From assembly GCF_021228295.1 (NCBI RefSeq), contig NZ_JAJQPD010000007.1:186001-250000 (forward strand): a stretch of DNA of 64,000 bases, given 5' to 3'. The stretch's first letter is position 1; the number at the start of each line of letters is the position of its first letter. The stretch comes from Agromyces humatus (GTDB lineage Bacteria; Actinomycetota; Actinomycetes; Actinomycetales; Microbacteriaceae). A program made the position numbers and the translations under genes. Under the pieces are notes generated by a model, which ran no database searches, was not told the origin of the DNA, and saw nothing but the letters and a program-made list of their open reading frames with translations. This document shows positions 20,120 through 28,822 of this stretch, piece by piece.

Positions 20120-21024
20120 GCTGCGACCTCCTGTTCGGTCGGATCGGCCCGAAGGTCGGTGCCGGTCATGTGGACGATGAGCTGCTGGAGCGAGACCGGG
20201 GCGAGCTCGAGGCCGAGCTCGGCGGCGCGGATGCGATCGGCCTGGCCGAGGCGTTCGTCGATGGTGACCGATGCGAGGCCGCCGAGGCTCTCACGACCGA
20301 TCACCGCGCGGTCGGCGACGAACGACTCGACGGCCGCCCGGCCCCCAGCCACCGTGGTGGCCGAGCCGCGCACCTCGTCGGCGTCGCGGTCGAGCAGGAT
20401 TCGCCCCTGATCGATGACGAGCAGGTGCTCGAGGAGGTTCGCCACCTCGTCGATCAGGTGCGTCGAGAGCACGATCGTGCGGGGGTGCTCGGCGTAGTCC
20501 TCGAGCAGGCGATCGTAGAAGATGTGCCGGGCGACGGCGTCGAGACCCAGGTACGGCTCGTCGAAGAAGGTCAGCGGGGCGCGCGAGGCGAGGCCGACGA
20601 TGACCCCGACCGCCGAGAGTTGACCGCGTGAGAGCTTCTTGACGTAGCGGTTCAACGGAAGCCGGAAGTCGTGGACGAGTCGCTCGGCGAACTCGGCGTC
20701 CCAGTGCTCGAAGAACCACGGGGCCGCCGTGAACACGTGCGAAGGCTTGAAGCTGTCGGGGTAGCGCTGCGACTCGGCGATGAAGCAGATGCGGCGCAGG
20801 ACGTCGGCATGCTCGGCGGGTTCGCGACCGAACACGTCGAGCGTTCCTCCGTCGGGGAAGATCTGCCCGGTGAGCATCTGCATCACGGTCGTCTTGCCGG
20901 CACCGTTGCGACCGAGCAGGCCGTAGATTCGGTTCTCCTCGAGCGTGAAGTCGACGGCGTCGACGGCAGTGAAGGTGCCGTATCGCTTGGTGAGTCCGCC
21001 GGCGCGGACCACGGTGCGGGTCAT
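20116..21024 (-). CDS. ABC transporter ATP-binding subunit
   Basis: 302 residues. Walker A GRNGAGKTT at about 38-46, signature LSRGQ (Arg replacing the first Gly of LSGGQ), Walker B LTFFDEPYLGLD and the H-loop STH are all present. It resembles the ABC-2/YtrB-type ATPases. It lies between a GntR repressor and the membrane subunit with stop/start overlaps on both sides, so the three proteins should be made together. Confidence 0.93.
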   Translation of the reverse strand: MTRTVVRAGGLTKRYGTFTAVDAVDFTLEENRIYGLLGRNGAGKTTVMQMLTGQIFPDGGTLDVFGREPAEHADVLRRICFIAESQRYPDSFKPSHVFTAAPWFFEHWDAEFAERLVHDFRLPLNRYVKKLSRGQLSAVGVIVGLASRAPLTFFDEPYLGLDAVARHIFYDRLLEDYAEHPRTIVLSTHLIDEVANLLEHLLVIDQGRILLDRDADEVRGSATTVAGGRAAVESFVADRAVIGRESLGGLASVTIDERLGQADRIRAAELGLELAPVSLQQLIVHMTGTDLRADPTEQEVAA

Positions 21025-21380
21025 GAGTTGATCCTTTCGGCGCGCAGGAGCCCTGCGAGTTCGTCGATGTCGATGCCGAGCTTCTCGGCCTCGATGATGA
21101 GCGGTCTGATGTATTCGGTGGCGAAGTCGGCCCTGCGACGCTCGATGAGCCGTGCCCTCGCGCCCTGGGTCACGAACATGCCGATCCCCCGTCGCTTCTC
21201 CACGATTCCGTCGTCGACAAGGCGATTCACCCCCTTCAGTGCGGTGGCCGGGTTGACCCGGAGGAACGCGGCGAACTCGTTCGTCGACGGGATCTGGCTG
21301 CCCTCGGGCAGCGAACCCTCGATGATGTCGTTCTCGACCTGTTCTGCGATCTGGATGAAGATCGGTCGCGATTCGTCCAT
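21021..21380 (-). CDS. GntR-family (YtrA type) transcriptional repressor
   Basis: 119 residues: an N-terminal winged helix ([19 protein letters not shown], then [20 protein letters not shown]) and a short C-terminal helical tail, the YtrA layout without a ligand-binding domain. First gene of the operon with an ABC transporter. A strong inverted repeat lies just upstream (21411-21440), so autoregulation is likely. Confidence 0.92.
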   Translation of the reverse strand: MDESRPIFIQIAEQVENDIIEGSLPEGSQIPSTNEFAAFLRVNPATALKGVNRLVDDGIVEKRRGIGMFVTQGARARLIERRRADFATEYIRPLIIEAEKLGIDIDELAGLLRAERINS

Positions 21381-21410
21381 TCGGGCCTATCTGGGTCGTC
21401 ATGAACCTTA

Positions 21411-21440
21411 GTTGGTTCATTACTTGTGTAACTAACCAAC
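21411..21440. promoter_or_regulatory. Inverted-repeat operator and promoter of the GntR/ABC operon
   Basis: GTTGGTT (21411-21417) is matched by AACCAAC (21434-21440), with 16 bases between. On the minus strand TTGACA (21462-21457) lies 17 bases upstream of the right arm, so the dyad would start at the -10 region of the operon promoter and a bound repressor would block it. YtrA proteins commonly bind dyads upstream of their own operon; the pairing here is inference. Confidence 0.65.
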
Positions 21441-21508
21441 CATGCTCGGGTCCCGCTGTCAACCCCTGTTCGTCTGCCCGTTCACCGCTCGGCCCGAGCC
21501 GAGGAAGG

Positions 21509-22534
21509 TCAGGCGACGGATGCCTCGGCACGGCGGCGGCGCGACAGGCGCAGGCGGCCCTGCGTGAGCAGGATGCCGAGCAGCACGAGCACCGCACCGA
21601 TCGGCTCATGCCACGAGAAGGTCTCGCCGAGCAGCACGACCCCGAGTGCGACACCGACGACCGGCGTCACGTACGTGACGGTCGACGAGCCGGTCGGGCC
21701 CCACGCCCTCAGCACGTTGATGAGCCAGATGTAGGCGAGGCCGGTGCCGAGCACGCCCAGCGCCAGCAGCGAGCCGACGATCGCCCAGTCGAGGTCGACG
21801 GGGGTCAGCGCGAGCCACGGCGTGAGGGCGAGCATGACCACCGCCGAGACGCCGATCGAGAGGAACGCGAATGTCGCGGGGGCGATCGGCCGCTGGCTGA
21901 GGAACCGCCGCTGGTAGCCGAACGTGAAGCCGTAACAGAGGGTTGCCACGAGGCACGCGAGCTGGCCGGCGAGGCTGCCGGTGAGTGCCTGGTACTGCCA
22001 CGGGCCGATGATGACGAGCACGCCGACGATGCCGACGCCGACTCCAGCCCAGCGGCTCAGCCCGAGCCGCTCGACCCGGAACACGGCCGTCACTATGAGC
22101 GCCGTCATGATCGGCGTCGTCGCGTTGTAGATCGACGCGAGGCTCGACGAGACGTACTGCTCGGCCCACGCGAAGCAGAGGTAGGGGATCACGCACGTCG
22201 TGAGCGACACGACGAGGAAGTGCAGCCACACGGCCCGGTCGCGCGGCAGCACCGGGCCCGGCGTGCCGTCGGCGGCCGTCACCCGCGGTCGGGTGACGAG
22301 CACGATGACGCCGAGCGCGAGCGCCCCGAGCACGGTGCGCGACCATGCGATCTGCCCGAACGAGACCCCGTCGAGCGCGACCTTCATGAACAGGAAGCTC
22401 GCGCCCCACACCAGACCCATGGCGAGGAACTGCACCCACGTCGACAGCCGCCCCGAGCGCATCGGTTCGGCGCCGTCCTGAGCCTGTCGAAGGGATGCCT
22501 CGACGACGGCCTGCTGCGCGGTCCTGGTGCTCAC
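21509..22534 (-). CDS. EamA/DMT-family membrane transporter
   Basis: 341 residues with about ten hydrophobic segments and the paired EamA domain layout ([19 protein letters not shown] near the N-terminus; [18 protein letters not shown] in the second half). It probably exports or imports small metabolites; the substrate is unknown. The GTG at 22534 is chosen over the ATG at 22462 because TACGCT (22546-22541, minus) ends exactly six bases upstream, the leaderless spacing seen in many neighbours. With this start residues about 14-20 are encoded by a dispersed repeat. Confidence 0.87.
   Translation of the reverse strand: MSTRTAQQAVVEASLRQAQDGAEPMRSGRLSTWVQFLAMGLVWGASFLFMKVALDGVSFGQIAWSRTVLGALALGVIVLVTRPRVTAADGTPGPVLPRDRAVWLHFLVVSLTTCVIPYLCFAWAEQYVSSSLASIYNATTPIMTALIVTAVFRVERLGLSRWAGVGVGIVGVLVIIGPWQYQALTGSLAGQLACLVATLCYGFTFGYQRRFLSQRPIAPATFAFLSIGVSAVVMLALTPWLALTPVDLDWAIVGSLLALGVLGTGLAYIWLINVLRAWGPTGSSTVTYVTPVVGVALGVVLLGETFSWHEPIGAVLVLLGILLTQGRLRLSRRRRAEASVA
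22475..22494. repeat. Dispersed repeat core (CCCTTCGACAGGCTCAGG type) inside a coding region
   Basis: On the minus strand this stretch reads CCCTTCGACAGGCTCAGGAC, a motif that I recall as a frequent intergenic repeat in actinobacterial genomes. Here it lies near the 5' end of the EamA gene, in frame, encoding LRQAQD. No second copy is present in the window. Confidence 0.5.
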
Positions 22535-22678
22535 CGGTCGAGCGTAAACCCGCCCGTGCACGGCGGCACCGGTCGGCGGGGGTGCTTGTCCGGAATCCGC
22601 CGGAGGTCGGCAGTCGCGAAACGGCGGCCGGGACATCCGCCCTTGCCGTCGCTCCCCGGTCACGCGAAGCTGGGCGAC

Positions 22679-24079
22679 ATGACCAGCCATTTCGATGTCG
22701 TCGTCCTCGGTGCCGGTCCCGGCGGCTACGTCGCCGCGGTGCGCGCCGCCCAGCTCGGGCTCACGACCGCCGTGATCGAGGAGAAGTACTGGGGCGGGGT
22801 ATGCCTGAATATCGGGTGCATCCCCTCGAAGGCCTTGCTGCGCAATGCCGAGGTCGCGCATATCTTCAACGCACAGGCCTCGACGTTCGGCATCTCCGGC
22901 GAGGTGACGTTCGACTACGGCGTCGCCTACGAGCGCAGTCGTCAGGTTGCCGACGGGCGCGTCAAAGGTGTGCACTACCTGATGAAGAAGAACCACATCA
23001 CCGAGGTCGACGGTCGAGGCACGTTCCGCGATGCGAACACCATCGACGTGGCGAAGGCCGACGGGTCGACCGAGACCCTGACCTTCGGCCACGCGATCAT
23101 CGCGACCGGCTCGCGCGTCAAGGTGCTGCCCGGCGTCGAGCTCTCGCCGAACGTCGTCACGTACGACACGCAGATCATGGACCGCGAGCTGCCGCGCTCG
23201 ATCGCCGTGATCGGCGCAGGCGCGATCGGCATGGAGTTCGCCTACATCGTGCGCAACTACGGCGTCGAGGTGACGATCATCGAGTTCCTCGACCGCGCGC
23301 TGCCGAACGAAGACGTCGACGTGTCGAAGGAGATCACGAAGCAGTACCGCAAGCTCGGGGTGCCGATCCTCACGTCGACCAAGGTGCAGACGGTGACCGA
23401 CAACGGCGCGTCCGTCACCGTGGCCTACACCGGTGCCGACGGACAGCCGGGCTCGCTCGAGGTCGACCGGGTGCTCATGGCCGTCGGTTTCGCGCCGAAC
23501 ATCGACGGCTTCGGGCTCGAGGCCACCGGGGTGGCGCTCACCGATCGCGGCGCCATCGGTATCGACGAGTTCATGCGCACCAACGTGCCGCACATCTACG
23601 CCATCGGCGACGTCACCGCGAAGCTCATGCTCGCGCACGTCGCCGAGGCGATGGGCGTCGTCGCGGCCGAGACGATCGGCGGCGCCTCGACCATGTCGCT
23701 CGGCGACTACCGCATGATGCCGCGCGCGACCTTCTGCTCGCCGCAGGTGGCGAGTTTCGGGCTCACCGAGCAGCAGGCGCGTGACGAGGGCTACGACGTC
23801 ACGGTCGCGACGTTCCCCTTCACGGCGAACGCCAAGGCGCACGGCCTGGGCGAGCCGACCGGGTTCGTGAAGCTCATCGCCGACGCGAAGTACCTCGAAC
23901 TGCTCGGCGGCCACCTCATCGGCCCCGATGTCGCGGAGCTCCTGCCCGAACTCACGCTCGCCCAGAAGTGGGACCTCGGCGCCCTCGAGCTCGCCCGCAA
24001 CGTGCACACGCACCCCACGCTCTCCGAGGCGCTGCAGGAGGCGTTCCACGGGCTCGCCGGCCACATGATCAACATGTGA
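22679..24079 (+). CDS. lpdA: Dihydrolipoyl dehydrogenase (E3)
   Basis: 466 residues. FAD loop [10 protein letters not shown], redox disulfide in [13 protein letters not shown] (Cys42, Cys47), NAD-binding [11 protein letters not shown], the second FAD contact [16 protein letters not shown] and the C-terminal catalytic HTHPTLSE are all present. It reoxidises dihydrolipoyl groups of 2-oxo acid dehydrogenase complexes. The ATG at 22679 begins the FAD domain directly. Monocistronic: no E1 or E2 gene is adjacent. A long inverted repeat begins nine bases after the stop. Confidence 0.96.
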   Translation: MTSHFDVVVLGAGPGGYVAAVRAAQLGLTTAVIEEKYWGGVCLNIGCIPSKALLRNAEVAHIFNAQASTFGISGEVTFDYGVAYERSRQVADGRVKGVHYLMKKNHITEVDGRGTFRDANTIDVAKADGSTETLTFGHAIIATGSRVKVLPGVELSPNVVTYDTQIMDRELPRSIAVIGAGAIGMEFAYIVRNYGVEVTIIEFLDRALPNEDVDVSKEITKQYRKLGVPILTSTKVQTVTDNGASVTVAYTGADGQPGSLEVDRVLMAVGFAPNIDGFGLEATGVALTDRGAIGIDEFMRTNVPHIYAIGDVTAKLMLAHVAEAMGVVAAETIGGASTMSLGDYRMMPRATFCSPQVASFGLTEQQARDEGYDVTVATFPFTANAKAHGLGEPTGFVKLIADAKYLELLGGHLIGPDVAELLPELTLAQKWDLGALELARNVHTHPTLSEALQEAFHGLAGHMINM

Positions 24080-24087
24080 CCTCTGCA

Positions 24088-24178
24088 GGTTGAGGAGGCG
24101 CTCCAGCGCCGTCTCGAAACCGCCCGCGTTCTTCCGGGTTTCGAGACGCGGCCTCCTTCGTCGGTCGCTCCTCAACCC
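24088..24178. repeat. Full copy of the ~91-bp inverted-repeat element
   Basis: Left arm GGTTGAGGAGGCGC...GTCTCGAAACC and right arm GGTTTCGAGACGCG...CTCCTCAACC are near-perfect complements around a short centre, with inner arms of their own. The same design recurs at 60191-60282 and 63267-63368. Between convergent lpdA and actP it could work as a transcription terminator or mRNA-end stabiliser. No transposase or target duplication was seen. Confidence 0.8.
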
Positions 24179-24193
24179 GCAGACGGCACAGCA

Positions 24194-24238
24194 ACGGGGG
24201 CGGATGTCCCGGCACGTGGCCGCGGCATCCGCCCCCGT
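24194..24238. terminator. Hairpin, probable lpdA terminator
   Basis: 13-bp perfect stem, ACGGGGGCGGATG (24194-24206) pairing with CATCCGCCCCCGT (24226-24238), 19-base loop. No U-tract follows, as is common in high-GC actinobacteria. Confidence 0.55.
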
Positions 24239-24245
24239 CTGTTCA

Positions 24246-24283
24246 TTCGACGCGGCACGGGCAGGCATTCCCGCCGCGTCGAA
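24246..24283. terminator. Hairpin between convergent lpdA and actP
   Basis: 11-bp stem, TTCGACGCGGC (24246-24256) with GCCGCGTCGAA (24273-24283). It lies between two other hairpins in the convergent intergenic region. Confidence 0.45.
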
Positions 24284-24288
24284 GACGA

Positions 24289-24324
24289 TCCGGCGGCGGG
24301 GTCTTCCCGAGCACCGCCGCCGGA
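24289..24324 (-). terminator. Hairpin, probable actP terminator
   Basis: 11-bp stem, TCCGGCGGCGG (24289-24299) with CCGCCGCCGGA (24314-24324), beginning four bases after the actP stop codon on the minus strand. Confidence 0.6.
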
Positions 24325-24328
24325 ACCT

Positions 24329-25942
24329 TTAGTGCTCGGTCGCCTTCTCGGCGCCGACGCCGGTCAGTGAGCGCACCTCCATCTCGGACTGCTTGGCCGG
24401 GTCTTCCCTGCGCTTGTCGAGCACCGTGCCGAGCCAGCCGAGGAAGAAGGCCAGCGGGATCGAGACGATGCCCGGGTTCGACAGCGGGAAGATCGCGAAG
24501 TCGATGTCCTCGGTCTTCAGCATCGACGTCACGGAGCCCGAGACGACCGGCGAGAAGATGATGAGGATGATCGCCGACGCGAGGCCGCCGTACATGCTCC
24601 AGAGCGCGCCCTTCGTCGTGAACCGCTTCCAGAACAGCGAGTAGACGATCGTCGGCAGGTTCGCCGACGCCGCCACCGCGAACGCGAGCGCCACTAGGAA
24701 CGCGACGTTCTGGCCGTTCGCTCCGATGCCGCCGATGATCGCGACGACGCCGATGATCACCACGGTGCGACGGGCGACCTTGACTTCGGCGCCGGCCTCG
24801 GGCTTGCCCTTCTTCACGACGCTTGCGTAGATGTCGTGCGCGAACGACGCCGCGGCCGTGATCGTGAGCCCCGCGACGACCGCGAGGATCGTCGCGAATG
24901 CGATCGCCGAGATCAGCCCCAGCAGCAGCGGGCCGCCGAGCTCGAACGCGAGCAGCGGAGCCGCCGAGTTCGGGCCGCCGGGTGCTGCGGCGATGACATC
25001 GGCGCCCACGAGGGCGGCCGCGCCGTAACCGAGCACGAGCGTGAAGACGTAGAAGATGCCGATGAGCCAGATCGCCCAGACGACCGACTTGCGGGCCTCC
25101 TTGGCCGTGGGCACGGTGTAGAAGCGCATGAGCACGTGGGGCAGTGCGGCCGTGCCGAGCACGAGCGCGAGTCCGAGCGAGAGGAAGTCGACCTTCGCGA
25201 CCTCGGAGACCCCGTACTTGATGCCCGGGTTCAGGATCTCGGGGTTGCCCGCCACCGCCACCGCGTTGTCGAGCAGGGTCGAGAAGCTGAAGCCGTTGAG
25301 CGCGAGCACCCAGACCGTCATGACGCCGGCACCGGCGATGAGCAGGACGGCCTTGATGATCTGCACCCAGGTCGTGCCCTTCATGCCGCCGATGAGCACG
25401 TAGAGGATCATGAGCGCGCCGACGACGGTGATGACGAGCGCCTGGCCGACCTGGTCGCCCACCCCGAGCAGCAGTGAGACGAGGCCGCCCGCACCGGCCA
25501 TCTGCGCCAGCAGGTAGAAGAAGCACACGACGAGCGTCGTGGTCGCGGCCGCGATGCGCACCGGCTTCTGCTTGAGGCGGAACGAGAGCACGTCGGCCAT
25601 CGTGAACTTGCCCGTGTTGCGCAGCAGTTCGGCGACGAGCAGCAGCGCGACGAGCCACGCCACGAGGAATCCGATCGAGTAGAGGAACCCGTCGTACCCC
25701 GTGATCGCGATCGCCCCGACGATGCCGAGGAACGACGCCGCCGACAGGTAGTCGCCGGCGATCGCCGAGCCGTTCTGGCCCCCGGTGAACGAGCGCCCGG
25801 CGGCGTAGTAGTCGGCCGCGGTCTTGTTGTTGCGGCTCGCGCGGAACACGATGATCATCGTGATCGCGACGAAGGCGCCGAAGATGGCGATGTTGAGCCA
25901 GGGCTCGCCCGGCGAGGTGCTCGCGGCTTCGAATCGGAACAT
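24329..25942 (-). CDS. actP: Cation/acetate symporter, SSS family
   Basis: 537 residues with about 13 hydrophobic segments; strongly ActP-like (AADYYAAGRSFTGGQNGSAIAG split by SAASFLGIVG; GGMKGTTWVQ; LPHVLMRFYTVP). It takes up acetate or related monocarboxylates with sodium or protons. The start codon overlaps the stop of the upstream small DUF485 protein (TGATG), the usual pairing. Divergent from a histidine kinase/LytTR operon that carries a second symporter of the same family. Confidence 0.92.
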   Translation of the reverse strand: MFRFEAASTSPGEPWLNIAIFGAFVAITMIIVFRASRNNKTAADYYAAGRSFTGGQNGSAIAGDYLSAASFLGIVGAIAITGYDGFLYSIGFLVAWLVALLLVAELLRNTGKFTMADVLSFRLKQKPVRIAAATTTLVVCFFYLLAQMAGAGGLVSLLLGVGDQVGQALVITVVGALMILYVLIGGMKGTTWVQIIKAVLLIAGAGVMTVWVLALNGFSFSTLLDNAVAVAGNPEILNPGIKYGVSEVAKVDFLSLGLALVLGTAALPHVLMRFYTVPTAKEARKSVVWAIWLIGIFYVFTLVLGYGAAALVGADVIAAAPGGPNSAAPLLAFELGGPLLLGLISAIAFATILAVVAGLTITAAASFAHDIYASVVKKGKPEAGAEVKVARRTVVIIGVVAIIGGIGANGQNVAFLVALAFAVAASANLPTIVYSLFWKRFTTKGALWSMYGGLASAIILIIFSPVVSGSVTSMLKTEDIDFAIFPLSNPGIVSIPLAFFLGWLGTVLDKRREDPAKQSEMEVRSLTGVGAEKATEH

Positions 25943-26316
25943 CAGCGGGTCACCTCCTCAGCGGTGAAGGCGGCGCCCGTCTCGATCTCGTCGCGGATCT
26001 CCTCGGCGATCGGGTCGAGCTGCCGGTTGGCGTAGCTCACGTACCAGGTCGTCACGGCGAACGTGGTGACCACCTGTGCGAGGCCGAGCAGGATGGCGAC
26101 GTTGATGCTGCCGAACACGGGCGTCGACATGAAGTCGTGCGCGTAGCCGGCGAGCAGCACGTAGGCGAGATACCAGACGAGGCACGCGGCGAGCACGGGG
26201 AAGACGAACCTCCGGTGCTTGGAACGCAGTCGCTGGAACTCGGGGGATTCTTGCACCGCGCGGTAGGGGACGGGTGGGGCCGTCTCGTCCTGCGCGCTCA
26301 GGGCTTCGTTGCCCAT
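25942..26316 (-). CDS. DUF485 membrane protein, symporter partner
   Basis: 124 residues, two hydrophobic segments (FPVLAACLVWYLAYVLLAG and INVAILLGLAQVVTTFAVTT) with the DUF485 layout ending in YANRQLDPIAEEIRDEIE. In many bacteria this small protein is encoded just before ActP and is thought to assist it. ATG at 26316 follows a GAAGGAG ribosome binding site. Confidence 0.9.
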   Translation of the reverse strand: MGNEALSAQDETAPPVPYRAVQESPEFQRLRSKHRRFVFPVLAACLVWYLAYVLLAGYAHDFMSTPVFGSINVAILLGLAQVVTTFAVTTWYVSYANRQLDPIAEEIRDEIETGAAFTAEEVTR

Positions 26317-26498
26317 TGCGTCTCCTTCGTGGGGGATGTGGCGGCCGTGACCCGCGCCGCTCATTGCGTTCGCCCACTCTGGCGCGATGGGGTGGCGGCC
26401 GGGGGCGGCCGCCGCTCGTCGTCGCCCAACGGCGCGAACCGTGCGACGAACGGTTCCCGTACGACGACGAGCGACGGCGCAGCGCTGGATCGAACAGC

Positions 26499-26504
26499 TA
26501 CGCT
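26499..26504 (+). promoter_or_regulatory. -10 box of the histidine kinase operon (leaderless type)
   Basis: TACGCT ends seven bases before the ATG at 26512; no Shine-Dalgarno is present. No good -35 is visible, which would fit an activated promoter. The remaining 180 bp up to the divergent DUF485 gene show no clear dyad. Confidence 0.5.
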
Positions 26505-26511
26505 GGCGTTC

Positions 26512-27702
26512 ATGCCCGAGTCGACGCTGCTCGCCGCCGCGCTCGGCGTCGTGGGCGGCGCACTCGCCGTCGGCCTGGTGGTGTTCCTGCGGCGCATCGT
26601 GCTCGCGTCGAAGGAGCTCGGCACCGATGCCGAGCGGGCCACCTACCAGACGCTGCACCTCGCGTCGCGCGCGGCGAAGCACCTGCGCGGCGGCGGCGGT
26701 GAAGCCGAGGTGCTGCGGGCCGGCCGGCACCTGCGAGCGCTGCTCGGCTGCGAGAGCCTCGCGATCGTCGATCGCACCGGGCGGGTCACGGTCGACGGCG
26801 ACGACGCGGTGCGTGCGGTGGCGGCCGACCTCGCCGCCGCGGCGATCGCGAGCGGCAAGCCGCAGGTGCAGCGTCACCTCTCGATCGGTGCGAGCGAGAC
26901 CGATGCCATCGTCGCGCCGGTGCTCGGCAGCGCGGGCCCGTTCGGGGCGATCGTCGCGTTCTCGACGCCGGTGCGTGCTGGCCTCGTGCGAGCGACCGGC
27001 GAGGTCGCCGACTGGGTCGCGGCGCAGGTCGAGCTGGGCGAGCTGGATGCCTCGCGCACGGCGCTCGCCGAGGCCGAGGTGCGTGCGCTCCGGGCGCAGA
27101 TCAGCCCGCACTTCATCTACAACTCGCTCAACGCGATCGCGTCGTTCATCAACACCGATCCCGCGAAGGCCCGCGAGCTCGTGCTCGAGTTCGCCGACTT
27201 CACGCGCTACTCGTTCCGCCGCCACGGCGACTTCACGACCGTGGCCGAAGAGCTGCGGTCGATCGACAGCTACCTTCGGCTCGAGCGCGCCCGCTTCGGC
27301 GACCGGCTCACCGTCACACTGCAGATCGCGCCCGAGGTGCTCTCCACCGTGGTGCCGTTCCTCTCGATCCAGCCGCTCGTCGAGAACGCGGTGCGGCACG
27401 GCCTCGAGTCGAAGGAGGGCGGCGGACGCATCGCCATCACCGCGGCCGACTCGGGCGCGTTCGCCGAACTCACCGTCGAAGACGACGGGGTGGGCATCGA
27501 CCCCGAGACGCTCGCCCGCGCGCTCGCGGGCGACCCGTCGACCGGCGAGCACGTGGGCCTGCGCAACGTCGACGCACGCCTCCGGCAGGTCTACGGCGAC
27601 GAGCACGGCCTCGTGGTCGAGACGAACGTCGGTGCGGGTACCCTCGTTCGCATGCGGGTTCCGAAGGCGGGCCCGAAACGTGACGGCAGGACCACCCCAT
27701 GA
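26512..27702 (+). CDS. LytS-type sensor histidine kinase
   Basis: 396 residues. One N-terminal membrane helix (about 6-27) is followed by a GAF-like region, then the His_kinase domain RAQISPHFIYNSLNAIASFI with phospho-acceptor His200, and an ATPase domain (PLVENAVRHGLE; EDDGVGI; GLRNVDARL). LytS and BtsS have several membrane helices; here sensing is probably by the soluble GAF-like part. The stop overlaps the LytTR regulator start (ATGA). By analogy with BtsSR and LytST systems, it may sense pyruvate or another small carboxylate. Confidence 0.92.
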   Translation: MPESTLLAAALGVVGGALAVGLVVFLRRIVLASKELGTDAERATYQTLHLASRAAKHLRGGGGEAEVLRAGRHLRALLGCESLAIVDRTGRVTVDGDDAVRAVAADLAAAAIASGKPQVQRHLSIGASETDAIVAPVLGSAGPFGAIVAFSTPVRAGLVRATGEVADWVAAQVELGELDASRTALAEAEVRALRAQISPHFIYNSLNAIASFINTDPAKARELVLEFADFTRYSFRRHGDFTTVAEELRSIDSYLRLERARFGDRLTVTLQIAPEVLSTVVPFLSIQPLVENAVRHGLESKEGGGRIAITAADSGAFAELTVEDDGVGIDPETLARALAGDPSTGEHVGLRNVDARLRQVYGDEHGLVVETNVGAGTLVRMRVPKAGPKRDGRTTP

Positions 27703-28442
27703 TCTCCGTGCTCATCGCCGACGACGAGCAGCCCGCGATCGACGAACTGGCGTTCCTGCTCGGGCAGGATCCGCGCATCGGCGTCATCCACCAGGCCTCG
27801 TCGGGTGCCGAGGCGATCCGGCTGCTCACGCGCGAGCCCGTCGACGCCGCCTTCCTCGACATCCACATGCCGGGACTCACCGGCTTCGACCTCGCCCGCG
27901 CCCTGGCGCGCTTCGAGCACCGGCCCGTGCTCGTGTTCGTCACGGCCGATGAGGAGGGCGCCCTCGAGGCGTTCGACCTGGCCGCCGTCGACTACCTGCT
28001 CAAGCCGGTTCGCGCCGAGCGACTGCGCCGCTCGGTCGCACGCATCGTCGAAGCACTGAAGGCCGGGTCGACGAGCACGGCGGCGTCCGAAGCCGCCGAG
28101 CCCGAGGTGATTGCCGTGACCCTCGGCGGCACCACCCGCATGATCCGCCGCGACGAGGTGCGCTACGTGCAGGCCCAGGGCGACTACGCGCGGCTGCACA
28201 CCGAAGAGGCGAGCTATCTCGTGCGGGTGCCGATGGCCGACCTCGAGCGGCAATGGGCCGATGCGGGATTCGTGCGCGTGCACCGCTCGTACCTCGTGGC
28301 GCTCGGGCATGTGAGCCGCGTGCGGCTCGGTACCGACCACCCGAGCGTCACGGTCGGCGGTGCCGAACTGCCGGTGAGTCGCCGCCTCCTGCCGGCGCTG
28401 CGCGACCGGCTCGAGCGGGCGATCCTGCGGGCACGGCCGTGA
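27699..28442 (+). CDS. LytTR-family response regulator
   Basis: 247 residues: receiver domain (LIADDEQPAIDELAF, phospho-acceptor Asp in FLDIHMPG, Lys in YLLKPV) and C-terminal LytTR DNA-binding domain (DEVRYVQAQGDYARLHT and FVRVHRSYLVAL). Partner of the overlapping histidine kinase gene. Likely targets are the two symporter operons on either side. Confidence 0.95.
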   Translation: MISVLIADDEQPAIDELAFLLGQDPRIGVIHQASSGAEAIRLLTREPVDAAFLDIHMPGLTGFDLARALARFEHRPVLVFVTADEEGALEAFDLAAVDYLLKPVRAERLRRSVARIVEALKAGSTSTAASEAAEPEVIAVTLGGTTRMIRRDEVRYVQAQGDYARLHTEEASYLVRVPMADLERQWADAGFVRVHRSYLVALGHVSRVRLGTDHPSVTVGGAELPVSRRLLPALRDRLERAILRARP

Positions 28443-28822
28443 GCGACGCACCGACTCCGCCACCCCGGGTGCGCGTGACGGCCCCGCGCACCGCCGGCGG
28501 GACATCCGCCCGGCCCGTTCGATCGAGCGGTGCGGATGACCCTGCCGGCGACATCGCGGCCGTGTACGTGCGATCGCTCATCCGGTCGCAATTGCGGCTC
28601 GCCGTCACGGTCGCGGTCGGATTCGCCGTCGCGACCGTGCTCTTCGTGCTCGCGATCGCGCTGGTGCCGGGGCTCGACGACGCGTACCTGGCCGGCGTGC
28701 CGGTGTCGTGGGTGCTGCTCGGGGCGGGCATCTACCCGCTCGTGATCACGGTGGGCGGCCTCTACCTGCGAGCCGCCGCGCGCAACGAGGCGCGCTACCG
28801 GTCGCTCGCGGAGGACGAGTGA
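28439..28822 (+). CDS. Small two-helix membrane protein, symporter partner
   Basis: 127 residues from the GTG at 28439 (GTGA overlap with the regulator stop). After a Pro-rich head come two hydrophobic segments (LAVTVAVGFAVATVLFVLAI; VSWVLLGAGIYPLVITVGGL), then RNEARYRSLAEDE. It holds the position that DUF485 proteins hold before ActP, and its own stop overlaps the next symporter. Probably an accessory subunit. Confidence 0.8.
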   Translation: MSDAPTPPPRVRVTAPRTAGGTSARPVRSSGADDPAGDIAAVYVRSLIRSQLRLAVTVAVGFAVATVLFVLAIALVPGLDDAYLAGVPVSWVLLGAGIYPLVITVGGLYLRAAARNEARYRSLAEDE

